A stretch of 64,000 bases of DNA from Cepaea nemoralis (taxonomy: Eukaryota > Mollusca > Gastropoda > Stylommatophora > Helicidae), in NCBI GenBank assembly GCA_014155875.1, contig JACEFZ010001387.1, positions 1 through 64,000 of the forward strand, in the 5' to 3' direction. A model generated the notes under the pieces. That model was not told the DNA's origin and did not search any database. It worked only from the letters and a program-made list of their open reading frames with translations. This document shows, in pieces, positions 20,645 to 30,472 of the stretch. The position numbers were made by a program, and so were the translations under genes. Each line of letters opens with the position of its first letter. Positions within the stretch are counted from its first letter, which is position 1.

Positions 20645-21650
20645 ACTGTGCAATAACGTTATTTTATGAGTTGAGTTGAGTCAAGAACCGACATCATAGC
20701 ACACGGGATATTCCCATGCGTGCCCCGTCCTTATCTTTAACAACCAGCGAAGACTCCCAACACTGATGGTACCAGAAACAGTCTAATTATGTGTCCGTCT
20801 GGACTTTCCCACGAGTCCTAGTGTTGGCCAAACCCTCTAGTCACTTCCCGCAGCAAAATTCTCTTCAGGCCGTGATGGCCTTTTACACTGTGCACACGAC
20901 CTAAAGGACTCCGACCACGCCTGCCTTATCACGCACAAATAGCCCACCTAGTGGTGCAGACCCAGACAATCTGTCCGCCTGCTCGTTTCCAACCACACCA
21001 GCGTTTCCTGAGGAAAACAGTCCAATAGATGCTCTCTATTTTGTAACGTTGAATTGAAGCTTGCCACTCTGCCTGAAGAATACCTGTCTTCACCTTTCTA
21101 AGGATATTTTGTAAGTTCATTACAATGACGACATGCGTGTGTTGTTTGTCCCCCGGCCATCGGAACACCGTTGTGACTGCCTCCACCTTCATTCTCAAAC
21201 GATTTGTTGTAATATCATATGCCAGGCTCTCCTGCACCAAACACCGTCCGCCTGAACATGAATTATCGTGAATCAATTGTTGCACCTCCCATTCAGTGCA
21301 GCCTGCGAGCCAATCCCTGCATCCCCGATCCAATGTTATTATGTTTTTTTGCTCGCTCGCTTTGAACTCATTCGTAGTCCGTACACACTACTTCTAGTAG
21401 TGTTAGATTTATGACCCTGCACAGGTCTGATTTTCCTCTAGAATTCTGACCCACTCCTCTCCTCTCCAAATGCTTTCAAGCATGCACACTTCTCTGATTG
21501 TGTCCTCTGACAGATTCATGAACGATTTCCATCTGATCAGTCTGTGACCCTGAACTGTGTCCAGGGCTTCGTGCATGGCGTGTTCCATGTCCGCATCCAC
21601 TTGGCGATATGATTTAGGCTGCAGCACCTTGAGCCTGTCTGCTATAGTAG
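20645..21650 (-). pseudogene. LINE-RNH RNase H and linker fragment
   Basis: The - strand contains CTEWEVQQLIHDNSCSGG, RCLVQESLAYDITTNRLRMK and VIVMNLQNILRKVKTG, aligning in order with the better copy at 40600-41330, plus the linker EDTIREVCMLES at 21409-21627. Catalytic positions are mutated. A ~90-bp SINE2 3' piece interrupts it at about 21345-21425. Confidence 0.75.
21343..21425 (-). repeat. SINE2 3'-end fragment inside LINE-RNH
   Basis: The segment CGCTTTGAACTCATTCGTAG then CTACTTCTAGTAGTG equals the 3' end of SINE2 read in reverse (compare 49650-49705). A run of seven T at its left is the reverse of the A tail. LINE-RNH sequence resumes on both sides. Confidence 0.7.
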
Positions 21651-21679
21651 GTATGGCTAGGACGTATTTACCAAACCGT

Positions 21680-21810
21680 TATTATGTTAACTACTGCGCG
21701 CCAGAAAGTTATATATTGAAACCAATAACTTCTAGATTAATTCTAAACCACGATGTGTAGCAGCTGCGTTTACTCTCAGCTAATTCTTATCAAGCCCCCG
21801 TGTTCATTGC
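21680..21810. repeat. Dispersed repeat R3, copy 2 (inverted)
   Basis: Reverse complement of the unit at 2360-2490, same order of landmarks. Confidence 0.6.
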
Positions 21811-21842
21811 CAGAAAAGATATCATTGTCCTTTAGTGTGTTG

Positions 21843-22075
21843 CGTATCCCTTACGGGACGTTGCAGTCAACACCAGCATTTTTCAGCTGCTGTTGATGTA
21901 CTAGGCAAGTGTTACATTCAGTAGTTCGCCATTGCTTTCTGAACGACGGGCTCCCATACCAGCACGTTATAACACAATGCGACACGGTCTGCTGCACAAA
22001 TCGGTCGCAGCTGAGCTTCGTACTCCTGGTAACCGGTGCACGAACCGCGTTCGCAAGCCTTTGGCCACGGAGACC
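21843..22075 (-). repeat. SINE1 copy
   Basis: On the - strand: a tRNA-like head with a GTTCG-type B box, the body containing GAAAGCAATGGCGAACTACT, and a 3' end GTTGACTGCAACGTCCCGTA. The head carries several substitutions. Confidence 0.8.
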
Positions 22076-22369
22076 GGTCTGTCCTTTAATACTGTAGATA
22101 AAAACAGAAAACACGATTCTGGCATCTAAACAGCTGAGTTACCAGTTAAACAGCGATAGAGTGTTACATTTAAACAGGTTTAACGTGGTTCAAAGGCCAG
22201 AGGTCCCATAACATTGCACCGGGTTTTACCCATAAAGCTAAGTCTGTTTCTACAAGGCGGACTTCCGAAGGCGTCGCGCAAAGCATGAAATCCTTAGCTT
22301 CTGCTTCGAACCTACAATGTTAGTAGCTCGAAGCAGATTTACGCAACATTATTGCAGTTTCAGTTGCAA

Positions 22370-22800
22370 ACTTGTACCAACATTTTATTGATTCGCCGAC
22401 TGCAGTCGGTTCTGGCGATGCCGGTCCGTAAGAACAGGACCTCTGTAGAGTCTTCTAGCCCAAAGACCAGCGGCGTGCAACCGGTTCCTGACCGTTTGAT
22501 CTGAAATTCGACGAGCTCCTGGCATTGACTGGATTGGAGGACGCAGATGCAAATCTATTCCTAAGGTGACTCAGCCGTATGAAGCGGTCTTCTGCAGCAG
22601 TTGTGATTCTGGGTCTTCCACTGCACCGCCGGCCTGCCACTGAGCCAGTTTCTTGAAATCACCTCCAAAGGCGACTAATGGTGCTTCTAATCACATTAAA
22701 TTATCTGGCTACTACATTTTATGACTGTCCAGCCTGTAAACGTCCAATGATGATGAGTCGTTGTTCTGTAGTGAGATGAGCCATACTTGCGTGTTGAATT
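22370..22800 (-). pseudogene. Tc1-like transposase N-terminal remnant
   Basis: On the - strand: MAHLTTEQRLIIIGRLQAGQ, then stops, then RRCSGRPRITTAAEDRFIR and LSHLRNRFASASS. This is the bipartite helix-turn-helix of Tc1 transposases, with GRPR as the hinge between the two helix bundles. Three in-frame stops in the first 40 codons; no DDE region remains. Confidence 0.85.
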
Positions 22801-23144
22801 TTCAACTAAATGTATTCGAGGAGCGTCAATCTTTTATAGGCATTCAATAATATTGTCAGAGAGGTTTGTGTTCAGTAAGTTTCATGGGATTATCATGAAC
22901 CTGTGACGAGTTATTGACAAAAATGAGGTTTTGACCTTGACCTCTTTCATGAACTCACGAATCATGAGGTTAGTACAATTCAGGTAACCACGAGAAGTTA
23001 ATGACCAGATGGACACAGTCGAGAGATTGACTGTTGTCTAATCAGCGAATATCTTTTATAAAAGTAACACCAAATATGTTGCGTTTTTATTTATTTATTT
23101 TTTTTTAAAATTTTTTAAATTTTATTTTGAACAGTATATCTCTT

Positions 23145-23520
23145 CTTCCACTTATGTCCTTCATTCTCCCATTGGGGCATATTTCCTCCATCAAACCCTC
23201 CTAGTTGTTGCTATTTGAATTTCCTGTAGCATTCTCCATGTCTTCTCAATATTATTCATCTCTGTAATTCTCTTTTCCATGTGATTTTAATCAATGCACT
23301 GGACTTCTTGCGGCTGTCTCCGCACGCGTCATATCTCTTCTAGAAGATCTTTCCTCCCCCTTGGTTGGCCGAGTAATTCTTGTCTCTCTATGTGACTTGT
23401 TGATGGTTGCCTGGATTGTGTGGTTGGATGTTTCTACATGATGTAGTAGTCTGCCGTAAGCACAACCCTTCCTTTGTCACCTCTTTCGATATGCCTGATA
23501 GGGCGCAGTGTTGTTATTAT
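23145..23520. repeat. Dispersed repeat R2, copy 2 (inverted)
   Basis: Reverse complement of 1490-1860; same landmarks in reversed order, from GCCCCAATGGGAG (read in reverse) to GGAAGGGTTGTGC (read in reverse). Confidence 0.7.
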
Positions 23521-23799
23521 TTGCTTCCCTTGCGGGCCTCGATAGCATCTGGCCGAGTATGACAATCACTCAGCATGATTGTATGGTGCAGTTTTGTGGA
23601 TAATCGATCAACAATGTGAGGGTAACACTTAAGCTTGTGTTATGTGGGTAGGTAGACAATTGCGAAGATTATCATGGCGGGAAGAGAAAATAAACAAATA
23701 AATATAACAAAATATGGGATTTAAAAGAAGCTGTGCACTTATCCAATATAAGCGTGGCTTGGTGGGGACTTTTTTTTTAACTGAGCCAGAAAGATTTGC

Positions 23800-24118
23800 C
23801 CAGACTACACACTAAATACTCAAAGTATCAAGCAGAGATAATATCAGAAATGAAGAAATCAGGACTAAAGTGGGGCTTATAGCTGCGCTAGATCTTACTA
23901 GAAGGCAGCAAGTCAAATGCTTTGGCCATGTAACTAGGTTACCAACTGACAGTATACCACAACAAGCAACGATGTACAGACCAAATGGAAGCAGAAGGAG
24001 GGGCCGACCACGTAAACGACGAACAGTGGGAATAGCAGAGTCCATGGGAATCTCGATACATGAAGCCCATAAACGGACATTATCCCGCTGTACAAGAGGA
24101 ATAAGATGAGATTTTGTT
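23800..24118 (+). pseudogene. LINE-C 3'-end fragment
   Basis: Frame: [60 protein letters not shown], the C-terminal tail of LINE-C, as at 39255-39645 and, reversed, at 57282-57558. It ends with ATAAGATGAGA, the short GAGAT tail of this family. Confidence 0.8.
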
Positions 24119-25689
24119 GTTGTTGCGTATCTGTGGTATGTTGGGAGAAGAATGCAGTACCCACCCTGGCCTGCCCCGTGTTGAAGTCAAGCTAGAAGGA
24201 TGGGACTAATTTCGTCTGGAGGGGATGGGTCTTTGGAAGCCAAAGTGCCCCATATTGGCTCAGGAAATCTAGGGTTTTCCCGGGAATGTTGACGATTTCC
24301 CTCCAAACTTAGGTTTTCCAGAAAAAGAGTTTCTTATCTAGCTCGTGGCCCCCACTTGCATCCATTTTTCCGTATAGGGGAAACGGTTGCAAGAAAATGT
24401 ATTTGATATTAAGTTCTCCTTTATGCATAACCTGGAACCTGGGTGCTTACAATAGTACAGGACTTTGCTGTCTATTCGTGGTTACCCAGCCACCTGTCAT
24501 TCCAGATTCAAGTATGTGATTTAGTAATGTTAACTAAACACATTTAAAAGGTTTTGTCATATCACAATGTACCCGACAAAAGAAGAAGTAAAAGTGAAAT
24601 CAGTTTATTGACTAACATGCTGTGAAGTTAAAAGCAAGTTGTGCATTTCAGAAACATGAAATCCAAATCATTTAAACCAATAGATAATGTCAATATTTCC
24701 TGTAGGAATCATTTACTCCAATTGATCTAAGAATGAATCAGTTCAGATAGCCACAATGCTTAACCACAGGTTCTTCCTAACAATGTCTCTAGATTACATA
24801 CGCTGTTGATGGAATTTCCATTGATTTAATATATTGTGAAGTAAACAAAGTCTCTACACACATTTCTGACTGGAGGATATTGTTAAAATGTTCTCAGTCC
24901 ATTGAATGTGATATGCCTTTGGCAATGGTTCTTAATTTCTCTAAAGTTCAAGAGAAATCAATTCAGTTCTATAACGTTTGTGGTGAGATGGTACTGGGTC
25001 TGACATGCTGGCTTTAGGAAAGACACCTAGACAACACTGAGCACTAGATTATCTGGGAGTCATTAGGTTGGCAGCTCCTCTATGAACCATTTTGCTTCAA
25101 GATAAGAACATATTGTCTTTTTTGAAAGAGCTGATTCGGGGTAACTGACCACTTGACGCAATGCAAGAAGTCCTAATTTTCTCCAGCTGATCATTGGCAT
25201 TGGTTCTGGTTTAGTCCATCCTTCACTCAACAATCTGTCCATCCATCTAATATTATCCTATCGACTTTGATCTTCAATAGTCTGCTATAATCTGCAGTAC
25301 TCTGAAGTAATCTGCGCTAGATCTGCAATGGATCTGCGATAAATCTGCGATAAATATGCGAACACCGTCTTCCTCACCTATCGTGAATAAACATGGTGAT
25401 CCTATTTATATATGCTTAACTGGTGATGGTTCTCCAGTTGACAAGAATGAAAAGGGCTACAGATAGAAGTGATAGAAAGTAGAAGATTCAGGAAGTACCT
25501 ACAAGTTGAGAGCTAGTGTCCATTCTTTGTACTGGTATCAGGCATCTGTCAATTCATCTGGCAAGCTACATCTTCTTTTGCTCTTGTACATAGTGATCTG
25601 TTTAGGCTGTTGTTCTCACAGAGGACACAAACACAGAGACTGACAAGGCTGGTAGATGAGTGATAGAGAGTTCATGAAGGAATGCACAC
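24119..25689. other. No recognisable gene
   Basis: About 1.6 kb of AT-leaning sequence without domains. A short TCTGCRATAA-type repeat (CTGCGATAAATCTGCGATAA) lies at about 25310-25362. Confidence 0.5.
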
Positions 25690-26160
25690 AGCAAGATCTG
25701 ATCCTGAACAGCGATGGTACAGAACAGGGTGGTGATGATGGCATCTCATTCATATAAACTCATGTTACCAAATCAGGGCTGCCTCAGATGTTTAGTCTGC
25801 CTAGTTACATTTCCTGGTTATTCTTTCCTACATCATATGTTATTTCCTTTCCTTACTTTTACAGACAGAGATGCAATATTACTAATGATATTTCCCAGGC
25901 TGGTTAGTAGTGATAATGCATGAAAGCATATGATGTGTTTTTCCTTTACTTACTTTTCCAAGCAGGGTTGTGTTTTTATAAACTGACATTACACATGTTG
26001 GATAGCAGCAATAATGTATGGAAACACATAATGAATATTCTCCTGTACTCGCTTTACCAAACAGGGAGGTGATTTTACATAATGACACTACACAGTGTTG
26101 GTAGAAGCAGTAATGTGCAGAGGCATATAATGAATATTTTCATTCATAAGTGGATACAAT
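25690..26160. repeat. Diverged tandem repeat, ~105-110 bp x 4
   Basis: Units share GATAGCAGCAATAATGTATG, a CATATGATG/CATAATGAATATT-type segment, then CTTTACTNRCTTTNCCAA and AACTGACATTACAC. Old, diverged array. Confidence 0.7.
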
Positions 26161-27265
26161 TATTGTCATGTATAGAATGAATATTAAGGTGCAGGTGAAG
26201 TACTCCTTGTAACATTTCACACCGCCTCTCATTCCTTGACAACAACATATATACATACTGATAGAGAGATGAGATGACAAAGTACAGCTCATTCTCTCAT
26301 TCTAACACCAATTATCCTCTTCTTCATTCACTGGAGTGCCTATACTGGGTTGTTAGACTTGACTTCAGTTCGATCAGAGTGCAAGATACAGTGGTGATCA
26401 TTTTACAACTCGTTCGAATACATCACAGCAGTTTAAAACGCTAGACCTGTCATCAATGCTAATCAGTAATGCAATACAATCTTTATCCACACCACGGACG
26501 TATTAAGACAAGAGGAAGAAAACTTTCATTCCTCCTCTCTCATTCTAGTGCGTTGAAGATTAGCCGTGGATTTAAAAAGGGGGCAGCTGTCGGCGCAGAA
26601 GACACAGCATGTCTTTTACTAAACCAGACTCTGAATTAATCAAGAAGCTATAAGGTTTTAGATTAGAACATAATTCTGGGCCCAATCTTGCCTCTTCTCA
26701 CAGCTCAAGATATAGTGTACAGTACAGCACTTCTTTTGGAAACAGAAGATAAGATGGTGTCAGATATTTTCAAGGCAGTGACAGCGGAATTATCCATTGC
26801 ACAGACAGGGACAGGAGTTGGCGGCTGTCTCCAAATTTAAGAATATGTTTTCTTTCGTGCTGGAACCTTCACACACAGATCTCACATACACAAAGCTTTA
26901 CCTGACGCATATATCAGCTACGTATCCGTTTTACAGAGGCATTCTGACACTGAATCAGGCAAGGAACACACAAGTAGAAGATACTTCATACGAAAAACAC
27001 CACCGGCTTCCATGAATATCAGACGGTATGTGGTGTTCTAAGGCTCTTTCCTACCCAGCACTCCTTGCAAAGACGCTATCAAGGCTAGGTCAACCAATAG
27101 ATGGATGAGATTCGAACGCGTGACCTGTCCATCATCGGGTGACACCTATTTTTAGACATGATACAACATTCCTGACATTCCGATGCTCTCTAGCGCAGGA
27201 ACTTTTTAGAACAATGTGTTTTTGGGACTGCGGAGTGCAACTTGATATGAACTGAGGTGCGCAAA
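26161..27265. other. No recognisable gene
   Basis: No domain, RNA gene or clear repeat seen over about 1.1 kb. Confidence 0.45.
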
Positions 27266-27267
27266 AT

Positions 27268-27512
27268 GCGTCAGTATCCCTTACGGGACGTTGCAGTCAA
27301 CACCAGCATTTTTCAGCTGCTGTTGATGTACTAGGCAAGTGTTACGTTCAGTAGTTTGCCATTGCTTTCTGAACGACCTTCACCCATACCATAGCGTAAA
27401 AACCAGCGCAACGCGGTCTGTTGCCAAATGGCGCGCAGCTGTTTTTCGAACTCGGGTATACGGGGTTACGAACCGCGTTCGTAAGACCTTCACCACGGAG
27501 ACGGCGCAAGTA
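27268..27512 (-). repeat. SINE1 copy
   Basis: Close to the 21843 copy: the first ~85 bp (ACGGGACGTTGCAGTCAAC onward) are nearly identical. The - strand head has GAGTTCGAA as B box. Confidence 0.8.
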
Positions 27513-27596
27513 TTGTACAGAATGAGTATACGGCCCGCGCTCGTCATTTTGTCGGTTATCCGGCCCGCCGTGAAAAAAAGTTTGGTGACCCCTGGT
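27513..27596 (-). mobile_element. hAT-type terminus fragment
   Basis: The - strand begins CAGGGGTCACCAAACTTTTT, the signature terminal inverted repeat of Charlie-like hAT elements, followed by CGGCGGGCCGG. Only this end is seen; it abuts the SINE1 head. No 8-bp duplication could be paired. Confidence 0.5.
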
Positions 27597-27604
27597 CTAG
27601 ATCA

Positions 27605-27712
27605 ATTAATTAATTCATTCAATAGCATGTCCTTTGCATGTTTTTTTCCGGAAGGTTGTTATGGGAGCGAGGTTCTGCAAACGACATGCTATTATGAATG
27701 AATGAATGAATG
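27605..27712. repeat. Inverted repeat with (AATG)n
   Basis: Arms ATTCAATAGCATGTC and GACATGCTATTATGAAT are near-perfect reverse complements about 60 bp apart; the right arm ends in four or five AATG units. A small foldback or hairpin. Confidence 0.7.
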
Positions 27713-29031
27713 AATGGAGGAAGTAAACCTTACGCAAATACTAATACATGCTGAAGTCGGACACACTGATCTGTGAGGTGTGACGCCATCACATCGAAAG
27801 AGGGACATGGAAGAGGAAGACATTTGTGTTTTCGTTGTCCATACACAAATACAGCCACAAGCGAAATAAATAAAGACTGCAATAGCACCGTCAAGAGGGA
27901 ATGCTAACCATCAACACATTTAATACTTTTTGTCTTTTACGTACCGCAGCAGGAACCTGTTGTTGTTGTGCGAAGGTTAGTTAAAACCACCCCGTGTTTG
28001 TGCGAAGGTTAATTAAAACCATCCCGTGTTTGTACGGAGGAATATGTAGCCAGTCTCTCGCCCTAGCAAATCTGGAGGACTGGAATCGTACCTTTCTTTC
28101 TCTGTCCTTGCTCGTCATTGTCAGCTCAACAGTGAGTGATAAAAGAACTCCGCCGTGGAGCAAACACGTCTGGGGGGTTCTGATCATTAGAAGTAGCTCC
28201 TCTTCCCAGAATGTTTCGGCCCATTTACTCGCTTAACATTATCTGGGGGCGGGTCCGTCCGGGTCATGACTCCGGGCGTCTTTCCCCTGCCGTGCGGGAC
28301 GTTCGGTCGATTTCATTGTCCTTCTTGTTTGTGCTTATGTCAACGCTTAAGCATCCCCTCCTCAGTGAGGGGAGCCAGTTCAGCCGGTGCTTGTGTCCTC
28401 ACACTACCTTAGCACCTGTGGTTGTGGGGAGCCAGCTTCCTCCCCAGTCACGGCCTTTATCTCCTCCATTCGTCTTCGTTGCCATGTTCATTCTTCGCGA
28501 CCCGTTCATGACGCCGCACTCTACTAGGAAGCTGGTCCTTCCTCTTGATTTCGACCCACCTCTTGGTCTCTGCAGCTGAGTGCGACTTACGGACGACGGC
28601 TACCGCCCTGGTATGGAGATTGGTCTTCGGTCGACATTTGCATGATTTGATGACTGCTGCCGTGCGGTGATTGCCCCACCGAACAATCATGTACTTAGAT
28701 GCACTACCCTGGCTCGGAGGCAAGGCTATGAAGTCAACACGAGACAGTGCACGTTTTAGCTCTTAGTTGAGAGATTGTTAGCCGTTCTGCAGTTACCGCT
28801 TTAACCATACTAGTTTCGAGACATGTCCCAATCCAGGTTATGGCAATTCAACCGTCAGCATGAGGCTTTTTCGGCTGCTTCACCCAATTGTTTTTGTGCC
28901 CGAGTTCTCGCCATTCCTTTAATACCCCTGTGCTTTAGCTCATCACACACAGAGTGTAAATGTTTGTAAAAATAATGTTGGTAAAAATCTGGTCCAAAAC
29001 GGAAGTAACGTTTGTAAACATTAACAGCAAG
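27713..29031. other. SYF2 upstream region, no gene recognised
   Basis: 28200-28730 is markedly GC-richer than its surroundings and keeps an 88-codon - strand frame, but I recognise no domain. The last ~100 bp before 29032 is the presumed SYF2 promoter and 5' UTR. Confidence 0.45.
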
Positions 29032-29040
29032 ATGGCGTCA
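29008..29040 (+). promoter_or_regulatory. Putative SYF2 core promoter: ETS-like and YY1-like sites
   Basis: AACGGAAGTAACG (about 28998-29010) matches the CGGAAGT core of ETS/GABP sites and CAAGATGGCG (29029-29038) matches the YY1 element that often overlaps the start codon of TATA-less housekeeping genes. No TATA box is placed sensibly. Inference from motifs only. Confidence 0.45.
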
Positions 29041-29043
29041 AAG
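29032..29043 (+). CDS. SYF2: SYF2 exon 1 (inferred)
   Basis: AAG-ATG-GCG context, four codons MASK, then donor AAG|GTAGGG. Phase 0 fits exon 2. Chosen because exon 2 needs a short upstream exon, the start context is good and YY1/ETS-like motifs overlap it. An in-frame ATG at 28960 would extend the protein if the transcript starts further upstream. The alternative is a first exon elsewhere in 29-34 kb. Confidence 0.55.
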
Positions 29044-30440
29044 GTAGGGGACACTTACTTGTCGTTTTGTTGTTGTTTGTTGGTTTCAAACATATGTACA
29101 CTGTTTCTTTATCGCTTGCTGTATCTTGCCTCGTTCATTTAATGTATATAGACAAGGTTGTGTATTGTCTCCTGATTTGTTCTCATTGTGCAGTGAATAT
29201 ATAATGAGATCTTAAGGTAGCTGGTAGCATATACTATATAGTATATAGTATACAGAGAATAGAATGGGGTTTCTACTTATGAAATCATCACAGTTGGATA
29301 CAGCTTAACAAGTCGAATCCAACGGTATCTCAACGAAGAGAGTACGTTAATTCTAAGCAGAGTTATGAATTTTTTTGTGTCGTAATTTAAAACCAGGAAG
29401 TGTAGTGATGTCCTAAGAGATAGGGGAGATTTTATCGTGACTCATTAAATTGGAAGCTGAGAAATTCTGCCTTCTATTACTGATTATTGTGGCTTGTTTA
29501 ATTTTAAACGGACAACATAGACCCATATATCACTGCGTCCGGGGTGGTGAGACCTAACTTGACGTATTATCTGTTTTTCATTAGGATGTGCCGTGACTTA
29601 ACAATTTAAAATGGCCGCCAATTGTTTATTATTCATTAAAAGTCTGTCACAAACCTGGTAAGGTGTATATTGTGCGTTTTGATAACAAGAAAGTAAAGGT
29701 CACATTCCTCTTTTGATAGAATGTTGAAGGATTGAGTTGAGAGGATCAACTTCATTGCACCAGGTTTTAACCCATATGGCTCGGTCTCTTTCCGCATGGC
29801 GGCCTGCCGAAAGCATCGTACAAAGTACAAGAGTCTCAGAGTCTCTGACAAAAATGCACTCGACTTTTAAGACTTTTCGATAGGATATGCTGTGACCTAA
29901 TTAATAGTTAAAAATACAACATAGAACAATTAGTATAATGAGTCACATCACAAAGATTTTGCTACGAATTATCATGCAAAGAGTGAGGAAGAAAATACAA
30001 CCTGAAATAGGGGAAGAACAATGTGGGTTTGTAGAAGGAAAGGGTACAGTAAATGCTGTGTATATGTATATGCTGCGTTCAGTTATTGAACGTGCTATAG
30101 AAGTAAACAAAGATATTGTCGTGTGTGTAAAGAATGAATGTCGTAGTAGTTATTTGTTCTTCTTTACCACTTTAGTGTCGTCCCTGGAGTGAGGGGAATC
30201 AACACCCACATTTGTTTTAATTCAATATCTCTATCCTGGAGATATCCAGCAGACTCCGTCCACAACACTCCCTCAATCTGAAGACACCTTCTCACTCTTA
30301 CTCACTCCTGGATCATGCCCCCTCTCATTCTTCCCCAACATAACATACGTGACAACTATAGCTTCAACAAATAAAAACAAGAAATTTATTAAAGCAAAGA
30401 GTATATGTAGGAGAAGTGTGTGTGTGTGTATAAAGTGTAG

Positions 30441-30472
<32 letters not shown>

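Noticed and set aside
28200..28730. Host exon or CpG-island promoter in the GC-richer block
   Set aside because: No recognisable protein in the overlapping frames and no splice signals I could pair; left unassigned.
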